Shown here one piece after another: positions 26,310-31,509 of a DNA stretch of 31,509 nt. A program made the position numbers and the translations under genes. The stretch is from positions 1-31,509 of the forward strand of contig CAYNHL010000029.1 of the NCBI GenBank assembly GCA_964397015.1, in the 5' to 3' direction. Numbering within the stretch: the stretch's first letter is position 1; each line of letters starts with the position of its first letter. This stretch comes from MADRE2 sp964397015. Lineage in GTDB: Bacteria; Desulfobacterota; Desulfobacteria; Desulfobacterales; Desulfobacteraceae. The notes beneath the pieces were generated by a model. It saw only the letters and a list, made by a program, of their open reading frames with translations, ran no database searches and was not told the DNA's origin.

Positions 26310-26711
26310 ATGAAAAAAAAAGAAAACAAAACCATACTGATTGTCGAGGATGAACCACATAACCTCAAGCTTTTTCGTGACATCCTGCAGTTCAACGGAT
26401 ACACAACAATCGAGGCCACTGACGGCAGACAGGGTATCGATATGGCAAGGCAATACCAGCCTGATCTTGTTTTAATGGACATGGAACTGCCGGTAATGGG
26501 CGGAATCGAGGCGACAAAACGCCTGAAACAGGATGCAGAGACCAGACATATAACCATTGTCGCCCTGACGGCAAATGCAATGCCCGGAGACAAGGAAAAA
26601 ATACTTGCTGCCGGATGTCAGGATTATATTTCAAAACCTTTTCGCCTCAATGATTTTTTGAAAAAGGTGGCCGGCTACATGGCCTGCCGCTCACAGGGTG
26701 ATGCACGCTGA
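26310..26711 (+). CDS. Single-domain response regulator (DivK-like)
   Basis: A stand-alone receiver of 133 residues. Acidic pocket VEDE (13-16), phospho-acceptor Asp57 in LVLMDMELPVMGG, the Thr/Ser position in VALTANAM and Lys109 in ISKPF are all present. The MDMELPVMGGIEATKRLK block is typical of DivK/Spo0F-type regulators. There is no output domain, so it may act as a phosphate shuttle or by protein contact. It begins 43 bases after the kinase gene and ends 11 bases before a receiver-HD-GYP gene, so kinase and regulators probably form one system. Which regulator the kinase prefers is not shown. Confidence 0.92.
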   Translation: MKKKENKTILIVEDEPHNLKLFRDILQFNGYTTIEATDGRQGIDMARQYQPDLVLMDMELPVMGGIEATKRLKQDAETRHITIVALTANAMPGDKEKILAAGCQDYISKPFRLNDFLKKVAGYMACRSQGDAR

Positions 26712-26722
26712 AAGGAACGATC

Positions 26723-27814
26723 GTGAATAAAAAAAACAGGATCCTGGTGGTCGATGACGAAGACCGCAACCTTCGCCTGATGGAAGCCATACTGCTGCCC
26801 TCGGGCTATGACATACTGCTGGCCCGCAACGGCACAGAGGCCCTTGAAATTCTGCAGCACAACCTTGTGGACCTGGTACTGCTGGACATTATGATGCCGG
26901 GGATGGACGGATTTGAAGTGGCCCGGAAAATGAAATCCGACGACAATACCAGGATCATTCCCATTGTGATGGTAACCGCACTGCACGAAGTTGAAGACAG
27001 GATCAGGGCCCTTCAGGCCGGAGCCGACGATTTTCTGACCAAGCCCGTGGACAAGACAGAGGTGCACGCACGGGTGGCATCCCTTTTGAAAGTCAAGGCA
27101 TACAATGATCACATGCGCAACTATCAAAAGGAACTTGAAACACGGGTCGCCGAAAGGACAAAGGCATTGAGACAGGCATTTGAAAAGGTTAAATCCGTGT
27201 CTCTTGAAGCTATCTACCGGTTGACCCGGGCGGCAGAATACAAGGATGAGGATACCGGGGCCCACATCCAGCGCATGAGCAATTATTCGGCTGCCATTGC
27301 CGGGGAAATGGGCCTTGACGACAATACCGTTGAATCCATTCTTTATGCGTCTCCAATGCACGATATCGGAAAAATAGGTGTGCCGGACCATATACTTTTG
27401 AAACCGGCAAAACTTGATCCGGATGAGTGGATAGTCATGAAACAGCATACAACTATGGGGGGGATGATCCTGGAAGGATCCGACGTCGGCCTGATAAAAC
27501 TTGGCGAAACCATAGCGCTCACCCATCATGAAAAATGGGACGGCACAGGTTATCCCAATGGGCTTGCCGGCAAAGAAATTCCACTTCCCGGCCGCATCGT
27601 TGCCATTGCGGATGTATTCGATGCCCTGACATCGAAAAGACCTTATAAAAAAGCCTTTTCCCTTGAAAAATCCTATGCGATTATCAAAGAAGGCCGGGGC
27701 ACCCATTTTGATCCCGACGTGGTGGATGCCTTCTTTACCACCGAAAAAAAACTTCTGGACATAAAATCCACCTGGACAGATGACAAGGAGGTGTATCATG
27801 ATCATTTCCGTTAA
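26723..27814 (+). CDS. Response regulator with HD-GYP domain (cyclic-di-GMP phosphodiesterase type)
   Basis: A 363-residue RpfG-like protein. The receiver (1-120) has Asp55 in LVLLDIMMPGMDG and Lys107 in TKPVD. A coiled linker (about 128-165, KELETRVAERTKALRQ) leads to the HD-GYP domain with His213-Asp214 in SPMHDIGKIG, HTTMGGMILEGS, THHEKWDGTGYPNG (GYP at 276-278) and AIADVFDALTSKRPYK. HD-GYP proteins hydrolyse cyclic-di-GMP (some cGAMP); the metal residues appear intact. The start is GTG at 26723, with AAAGGA 7 bases upstream. It overlaps the next gene by 17 bases. It would tie the upstream kinase to second-messenger control. Confidence 0.93.
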   Translation: MNKKNRILVVDDEDRNLRLMEAILLPSGYDILLARNGTEALEILQHNLVDLVLLDIMMPGMDGFEVARKMKSDDNTRIIPIVMVTALHEVEDRIRALQAGADDFLTKPVDKTEVHARVASLLKVKAYNDHMRNYQKELETRVAERTKALRQAFEKVKSVSLEAIYRLTRAAEYKDEDTGAHIQRMSNYSAAIAGEMGLDDNTVESILYASPMHDIGKIGVPDHILLKPAKLDPDEWIVMKQHTTMGGMILEGSDVGLIKLGETIALTHHEKWDGTGYPNGLAGKEIPLPGRIVAIADVFDALTSKRPYKKAFSLEKSYAIIKEGRGTHFDPDVVDAFFTTEKKLLDIKSTWTDDKEVYHDHFR

Positions 27815-28196
27815 AACAGACCAAAGAACCCAGATGATCGACATCACCGGCCAGGTAAGGCAGGCCGTGGCAGAGTCCCCGGTCAAAAACGGCCTGGTTC
27901 ATGTCTTTTCCATGCATACCACGGGTGCAGTCACCATCAATGAAAATGCCGACCCGGCAGTGGTAACAGACATCCTCAACACCATCAACAAAATCGTTCC
28001 CTGGGATGATAATTTCAAACACATGGAAGGAAATTCCGCAGCCCACATCAAGGTCAGCCTGTTCGGGCCGTCTGAAATAGTTCCTCTGGAAAACGGCTCA
28101 CTGGTCCTGGGAACCTGGCAGTCGATTTTTTTCTGTGAATTTGACGGCCCTAGGCAAAGGAAGGTGAACGTGCAAATCCTGGCGGGTGCTTCATGA
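27798..28196 (+). CDS. YjbQ family (UPF0047) protein
   Basis: A 132-residue member of the YjbQ/UPF0047 family, a small trimeric fold; some members have been reported to have weak thiamine-phosphate synthase activity, but the physiological role is unclear. Motifs seen are FSMHTTGAVTINENADP, MEGNSAAHIKVSLFGPSE and GTWQSIFFCEFDGPR with the usual His and acidic residues. AAGGAGGTG lies just before the ATG at 27798, which fixes the start. The gene overlaps the end of the HD-GYP gene by 17 bases and the start of the racemase-family gene by 4 (ATGA). The three genes must be co-translated. Confidence 0.92.
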   Translation: MIISVKTDQRTQMIDITGQVRQAVAESPVKNGLVHVFSMHTTGAVTINENADPAVVTDILNTINKIVPWDDNFKHMEGNSAAHIKVSLFGPSEIVPLENGSLVLGTWQSIFFCEFDGPRQRKVNVQILAGAS

Positions 28197-29221
28197 AAAC
28201 CACCCGGATCGTTCATACCGTCAGCTGCCATGCGGAGGGAGAAGCAGGGGACGTGATCGTTGGAGGCGTGGCCCCGCCGCCCGGTAAAACCCTGTGGGAA
28301 CAGTCCCGCTGGATCGCCGAAGATCAGACCCTCCGTAACTTCATGCTCAACGAACCAAGGGGCGGGGTATTCCGTCATGTCAACCTGCTTGTCCCTCCAA
28401 AGCATCCTGAAGCCGGCATGGGATGGATCATCATGGAACCCGAAGACACCCCGCCCATGTCAGGGTCCAATTCCATCTGCGTTGCCACCGTTCTGCTGGA
28501 AACCGGAATTCTGCCCATGACGGAACCGGAAACCCGGCTGACACTCGAGGCGCCCGGCGGGCTGATCCAGGTGGTGGCCGCCTGTAAAAACGGCCGGGTC
28601 GAAACCGTGACCGTCCATAACGTCCCTTCTTTTGTGTATCAGCTGGATGCGGCCCTCGAAGTGCCGGGTATTGGAACCCTCACTGTTGACACAGCCTACG
28701 GCGGAGATTCTTTTGTCATTGTGGACGGAGAAAAACTGGGGTTTGATCTGGTACCGGACGAAGCCCGGGATCTTGTGGAAACCGGAATACACATCACGCG
28801 GGCAGCCAATGAACAGCTGGATTTTTTCAATTCAAACAACCCGGACTGGACCCATATTTCCTTTTGCCAGATAACCGCACCGCTGAAAAAAGAAAACGGC
28901 GTGCTGACAGGCCGAAACACCGTGGCCATCCAGCCCGGAAAACTCGACCGGTCCCCTACCGGAACCGGCTGCTCGGCAAGAATGGCCGTACTGGAACAGC
29001 GTGGACTTCTCAAGACGGGAGACCGGTATATCGGTGAATCCATCATCGGATCACGGTTTTTCTGCCGCCTGGAAAAGGTTGTCATGCTGGAAAAAACCCG
29101 GGCTATCATCCCGTCCATAACAGGAAGAGCCTGGATCACAGGAACCCACCAGCACATGCTGGACCCGGATGATCCCTGGCCCGGCGGATACAAGATTGCA
29201 GACACCTGGCCGAAATTTTGA
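28193..29221 (+). CDS. Proline racemase superfamily protein with Ser/Thr in place of both catalytic Cys
   Basis: A 342-residue member of the proline racemase/hydroxyproline epimerase/3-hydroxyproline dehydratase superfamily (EPRGGVFRHVNLLVPP, RLTLEAPGGLIQV, GGDSFVIVDG, DRSPTGTGCSARMAVL). In racemases and epimerases the two general acid/bases are Cys in MCGH and SPCGT. Here the first is Ser90 (MSGSNS) and the second is Thr256 (SPTGTG). The trans-3-hydroxyproline dehydratase branch uses Thr at the second position but normally Cys at the first. Racemization by two thiols is therefore impossible; dehydration or a new reaction is more likely. It overlaps the yjbQ-like gene by 4 bases and ends this transcript. 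Substrate unknown. Confidence 0.88.
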   Translation: MKTTRIVHTVSCHAEGEAGDVIVGGVAPPPGKTLWEQSRWIAEDQTLRNFMLNEPRGGVFRHVNLLVPPKHPEAGMGWIIMEPEDTPPMSGSNSICVATVLLETGILPMTEPETRLTLEAPGGLIQVVAACKNGRVETVTVHNVPSFVYQLDAALEVPGIGTLTVDTAYGGDSFVIVDGEKLGFDLVPDEARDLVETGIHITRAANEQLDFFNSNNPDWTHISFCQITAPLKKENGVLTGRNTVAIQPGKLDRSPTGTGCSARMAVLEQRGLLKTGDRYIGESIIGSRFFCRLEKVVMLEKTRAIIPSITGRAWITGTHQHMLDPDDPWPGGYKIADTWPKF

Positions 29222-29512
29222 ACATGTCCGCTATAGTTAATTACATACGGTGCAAGATTTTTTGATGAACGTCTCTTCAGATTTCAAAATTATTGGAGTT
29301 CCACCCGACAGATCCGGTGAGCACTTCACAGATTAGAATTGAACCAAAAGGCAGGAATTGCAGGGATAATCCGAGGTGTTCATTCGCCCAAAGAAACGAG
29401 CTTGTCCAATGGGTAATCCTCGCTATAAACAGATTCCAGCCTGGAAAAATCAAACCTTTAAATCAATAACTTGAGAACGAATTTCATGACCGGAAAAAAA
29501 GTGAATATGTTG
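29222..29512. other. Non-coding entry into the accessory region
   Basis: About 290 bases of AT-rich DNA between the racemase-family gene and the first toxin-antitoxin pair. The only clear structure is the first 71-nt array repeat (29354-29424). No tRNA, terminator or integrase is seen at the boundary. Confidence 0.6.
29354..29424 (+). repeat. Array repeat copy 1 (71 nt)
   Basis: Begins GGAATTGCAGGGATAATC and ends GTAATCCTCGCT, with a variable middle. Conserved ends match copies 2 and 3. The ends are imperfectly complementary (GGATAATCC against the complement of GGGTAATCC, 7 of 9). It is the most diverged of the three copies. Confidence 0.7.
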
Positions 29513-29788
29513 TCAGACCAGGGCTACATGGATTTGTCTCCCAACAACTTTAGCAAATTTCTCAAGGGTAGATAAACGAATATCCTTGGCATGATTTTCC
29601 ATTCTTGAAATAACAGATTTTGTTGTGTTTAATTCCTTAGCAATTTGTTCTTGAGTCATTCCAGCATCCATTCGGGCTTGTTTTAAAAGAATGCCAAGTT
29701 TAAATGTCTCAAATTTTTCTTCATAGTTTTTCCAAAATTCAGGGTCTTGGGCCATTCTATTGTTTTTATATTGTTGAAGGTCACTCAT
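29513..29788 (-). CDS. HigA-type antitoxin (XRE helix-turn-helix)
   Basis: A 91-residue protein whose C-terminal two thirds is an XRE/Cro HTH: GILLKQARMDAGMTQEQIAKELNTTKSVISRMEN, then AKDIRLSTLEKFAKVVGRQIHVALV. The N-terminal 30 residues are charged and probably wrap the toxin. This is the HigA/antitoxin-Xre form that also represses its own promoter. The toxin gene lies just upstream and overlaps it by 4 bases (ATGA); AGGAGG precedes the start. Toxin-first order is the HigBA arrangement. The pair is bracketed by two copies of the 72-nt array repeat. Confidence 0.88.
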   Translation of the reverse strand: MSDLQQYKNNRMAQDPEFWKNYEEKFETFKLGILLKQARMDAGMTQEQIAKELNTTKSVISRMENHAKDIRLSTLEKFAKVVGRQIHVALV

Positions 29789-30138
29789 CCTTGCCTCCTT
29801 TGCAAAAGATATTCTTTCTTTCTCTTTTCAGCTTTTTTGATTTCTTTTTTAGGCGTTTTTTGGGATTTTTTCGTGAAAGCATGATTCAATATAACAAGTT
29901 CATTGCCATCAAAAAATCCAAGTAATCTAAAATTATTATTATCATGCTGAACTCTTGCTTCCCATATGTTATCAGTGGCCTCCAGTTTTTTAAAAAATTT
30001 GCGAGGCACCATATTAAGCCGTTCGATCAAATCAAGAACGAAAAAAACCTTTTCAACCTGTTTTTGGGAAAGTGAATCAAGATAGTCCTCAATAGGGCAC
30101 TTCCCATTATTCAAACGATAGAAAATTATTTGTCTCAT
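29785..30138 (-). CDS. RelE/HigB-type toxin (phage Gp49-like)
   Basis: A 117-residue basic protein of the RelE/ParE superfamily, Gp49-like/HigB branch. Its marks are YRLNNGKCPIEDYLDSL, EKVFFVLDLIERL, FKKLEATDNIWEARV, NNFRLLGFFDGNELVILNHAF and the terminal KKSQKTPKKEIKKAEKRKKEYL lysine-rich helix. Such toxins cleave mRNA at the ribosome. Stop and antitoxin start overlap, so the two are made together. Catalytic activity is inferred from the family only. The AT-rich composition differs from the metabolic genes to the left, suggesting acquisition by transfer. Confidence 0.88.
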   Translation of the reverse strand: MRQIIFYRLNNGKCPIEDYLDSLSQKQVEKVFFVLDLIERLNMVPRKFFKKLEATDNIWEARVQHDNNNFRLLGFFDGNELVILNHAFTKKSQKTPKKEIKKAEKRKKEYLLQRRQG

Positions 30139-30226
30139 GAAACCAAGTTAGCACATATGAGAACATACGGCAAGGTGAAATTGTACTTCAGAGCAAAAAA
30201 CAAAGCGCATAGGTGTTCAAAAAACC

Positions 30227-30298
30227 GGAATCACAGGGATAGTCTATAATTTTCATTCTTATAAAAAACGGTCATTGCCTACGACGTAGTCCTCACTG
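30227..30298 (+). repeat. Array repeat copy 2 (72 nt)
   Basis: Begins GGAATCACAGGGATAGTC and ends GTAGTCCTCACTG. The left CAGGGATAGTCTA and the reverse complement of the right end (CAGTGAGGACTA) align at most positions with one unpaired base, so the repeat is an imperfect terminal inverted repeat with a variable centre. Confidence 0.8.
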
Positions 30299-30372
30299 CC
30301 CGGTATTTTTGGAAACCAATGCATTTTGATTGAAGAATTGCTTTAAAAATATACCTATGTTAATTTTATAAT

Positions 30373-30711
30373 ATGATAGACATGTTTGAGCTACTAAAGA
30401 ATCTCGTGCTAAAAAGTGAGGTGGTGATATCCGTCCATGGATATGAAGAGCTCGAAGCTGATGAGTTGAAAGTTCGAGATATTGTGGCGGGTATAAATAG
30501 TGCTGAAGTGTTGGAGTACTACCCGGATTTTCATAAAGGCCCCTGTATACTTGTTCTTCAGCAAGATACAGAAAAAAATCCCGTTCATGTGGTTTGGGGA
30601 GTTTCCAAAGGCACGAAAACACCTGCCGTCATTGTAACGGCTTACAGACCTAATCCCGCAAAGTGGACGAATGATTTTAGGAGAAGAAAAAATGAGAGTC
30701 AAAAAACATAA
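30373..30711 (+). CDS. DUF4258-family protein, possible toxin
   Basis: A 112-residue protein with the DUF4258 pattern: ISVHGYEELEADELKVRDIVAGI, then EYYPDFHKGPCILVLQ, NPVHVVWGVSKG and PAVIVTAYRPNPAKWTNDFRRRK. The His in VHGYEEL, the second His in VHVVWG and the terminal TAYRP are the conserved positions. DUF4258 genes are usually found beside a small protein in toxin-antitoxin-like pairs, but no activity is established that I know of. Its 3' end overlaps the next gene by 20 bases. A TATAAT lies directly before the ATG at 30373, so the real start may be the ATG at 30382. No ribosome site is visible. Confidence 0.82.
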   Translation: MIDMFELLKNLVLKSEVVISVHGYEELEADELKVRDIVAGINSAEVLEYYPDFHKGPCILVLQQDTEKNPVHVVWGVSKGTKTPAVIVTAYRPNPAKWTNDFRRRKNESQKT

Positions 30712-30907
30712 AAAATTGATTCATGAAGGAAACTATGTGGCTGAAGTTGATGTCGAATACAACTATACCGAAAATAATTGGTCACCGTTTCTTTCATTAG
30801 ATGATGCAAACAAATTGGATGATGTTCGAGATGCGCTTCATAAGGGTGATATCAAATCCGCTGCAAAACTCGCCCGTATTTTTACCTTGACACCAGTTGC
30901 AGTATAA
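30692..30907 (+). CDS. Small partner of the DUF4258 protein, possible antitoxin
   Basis: A 71-residue acidic-centred protein: a basic start (MRVKKHKKLIHEG), a strand region YVAEVDVEYNYTENNWSPFLSL, then DDANKLDDVRDALHKGDIKSAAKLARIF and a TLTPVAV tail. It has no HTH that I can see. I know this sequence type only as a frequent companion of DUF4258 genes. AGGAGAAG precedes the ATG at 30692, which I prefer over the ATG at 30671. The 20-base overlap with the upstream gene points to coupled synthesis, as in toxin-antitoxin pairs. The role of antitoxin is inference. Confidence 0.75.
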   Translation: MRVKKHKKLIHEGNYVAEVDVEYNYTENNWSPFLSLDDANKLDDVRDALHKGDIKSAAKLARIFTLTPVAV

Positions 30908-31037
30908 AGTGGTGTTCAATTTGTTTATAATATGTCACATAGATGCCTGCTAATAAAGGCGCTTACTTCATTTTTCAGCCCTTGGGGTCATCAAAATTGT
31001 AAAAGCGAGCTTTTATATTTTGGCTTTTAAAATGCCC

Positions 31038-31110
31038 GGATTGACAGGGATAGTCTACACTATTTTGCAATTCGAAAATCATCAATTAGTGACTGGGAAG
31101 TCCTCACCTG
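31038..31110 (+). repeat. Array repeat copy 3 (73 nt)
   Basis: Begins GGATTGACAGGGATAGTC and ends AAGTCCTCACCTG. AGTC-TA-CACTA near the left can pair with TTAGTGACT near the right with two bases looped out, and TTTTGCAATTCGAAAA forms the inner part. CAGG at the left also mirrors CCTG at the right end. Confidence 0.8.
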
Positions 31111-31160
31111 TTTAATTTTATTCGACTCCAATTATTTTGAGTTATTCAGCACATTTTTTT

Positions 31161-31194
31161 GTTGGAATCAAGTATCATTTCCCCGGAATCCAAC
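31161..31194. repeat. Imperfect 9-bp inverted repeat
   Basis: GTTGGAATC (31161-31169) faces GAATCCAAC (31186-31194), 8 of 9 complementary, 21 bases after the RhuM stop on its strand. The poly-T lies on the wrong side for a terminator in either direction, so its role is unclear. Confidence 0.5.
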
Positions 31195-31214
31195 TGAAAG
31201 TTCTATTGCCGTGG

Positions 31215-31509
31215 TTACACGTCCCCTGATTTTTTCTTGGTTCTCCGCGTTGTTCTCCTGGAAGTGTCTTCAATTTGCTTTACCGCTTTATCAAAGTCGC
31301 TGATTTGTTTACTATATTGCGTCAGGCGCTTGGAATGAAATTTGTCATATTCACCTTCCGCCAGTTGCTTTGCCATCTCATGAGATATTTTACCCGCGTG
31401 GGTGAGAATATCCCTGTCGTTGAGGGTCATAAAACTATCCAACTTTTTGATCCAGTCAGACATATACATAGGAATGCGGCGCATTGCCTGTCCCTGGGCA
31501 AAGATGAGG
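31215..31509 (-). CDS. RhuM-family protein, C-terminal part; 5' end beyond the window
   Basis: The minus strand is open to the window edge, giving about 97 residues that end at a TAA at 31215-31217. The sequence LIFAQGQAMRRIPMYMSDWIKKLDSF, LNDRDILTHAGKISHEMAKQLAEGEYDKFHSKR is the characteristic C-terminus of the virulence RhuM family, which is often found in pathogenicity, defence and restriction islands and whose biochemical role is unknown. The tail is very basic (SRRTTRRTKKKSGDV). An internal ATG at 31484 is not likely to be the start, because homology continues upstream to the edge. Confidence 0.82.
   Translation of the reverse strand, partial: LIFAQGQAMRRIPMYMSDWIKKLDSFMTLNDRDILTHAGKISHEMAKQLAEGEYDKFHSKRLTQYSKQISDFDKAVKQIEDTSRRTTRRTKKKSGDV

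Larger units (their letters stand above)
30908..31214. other. Non-coding gap between the DUF4258 pair and the RhuM gene
   Basis: About 300 AT-rich bases with no gene that I can support. It holds the third array repeat (31038-31110) and a separate imperfect inverted repeat (31161-31194). Confidence 0.6.

Noticed and set aside
26675..27886. Long open frame (about 403 codons) on the minus strand
   Set aside because: It is antisense to the receiver-HD-GYP gene, whose motifs are complete.
29354..31110. CRISPR array
   Set aside because: The repeats are about 72 nt, diverged in the middle and more than 800 bases apart with genes between them; there are no short regular spacers and no cas genes.
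29354..31110. Canonical integron attC sites
   Set aside because: No RYYYAAC...GTTRRRY core pairs were found at the ends of the three repeats, so only an attC-like architecture can be claimed.
31161..31194. GTTGG...CCAAC inverted repeat as an attC core or as a terminator
   Set aside because: The cores are in the inverse order to attC, and the poly-T precedes the stem on the plus strand (poly-A follows it on the minus strand), so neither reading holds.

Overview
The window reads as a piece of a draft or metagenome-assembled genome of an anaerobic deltaproteobacterium-like organism, most likely Desulfobacterota/Desulfobacterales. This is an inference from gene content and protein style (the alternative carboxyspermidine route, a GHPIGCTGAR-type thiolase, a DUF2156 protein, YkgJ and FadH-like enzymes, PAS/GAF kinases), not from a marker gene. 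Two runs of ten N (2096-2105 and 3941-3950) show that contigs were scaffolded. The first join carries a visible artefact inside gyrA: a 26-bp duplicated contig end plus 53 bp of foreign GC-rich DNA.

Layout. 1-4400, minus strand: radC (cut by the window edge), gyrA, an AI-2E/PerM-type membrane protein and a 51-aa membrane miniprotein. 4485-5774: acetyl-CoA acetyltransferase. 5984-16158: a long minus-strand run with mostly short gaps, read in the order speA, carboxy(nor)spermidine dehydrogenase, nspC, speB, ABC ATPase, ABC-2 permease, der, rarA and a copper-chaperone-like protein. The first four genes make up arginine -> agmatine -> putrescine -> carboxyspermidine -> spermidine. 16435-21459, plus strand: an MBL-fold hydrolase, a GNAT acetyltransferase, a DUF2156 protein, a YkgJ-type cysteine-cluster protein and a FadH-like flavoenzyme, ending at a strong shared terminator that faces a minus-strand cold-shock gene. 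22067-22660: a decayed ammonium-transporter fragment beside two tandem 18-bp repeats that look like an IS end remnant.

23055-29221, plus strand: a five-transmembrane multi-PAS/GAF histidine kinase with a clear sigma70 promoter, a DivK-like receiver, a receiver-HD-GYP protein, a YjbQ-family protein and a proline-racemase-family protein with Ser and Thr at the two catalytic cysteine positions. The last three genes overlap by a few bases, so they are probably one transcript.

29222-31509 is AT-rich accessory DNA: a HigB/HigA-type toxin-antitoxin pair, a DUF4258 protein with a small overlapping partner, and the 3' end of a RhuM-family gene. Each unit is set off by one of three diverged 71-73-nt repeats with conserved ends, all in the same orientation and about 0.8-0.9 kb apart. 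This resembles a cassette array, but without the canonical integron core sites, and it is the most interesting feature of the window.
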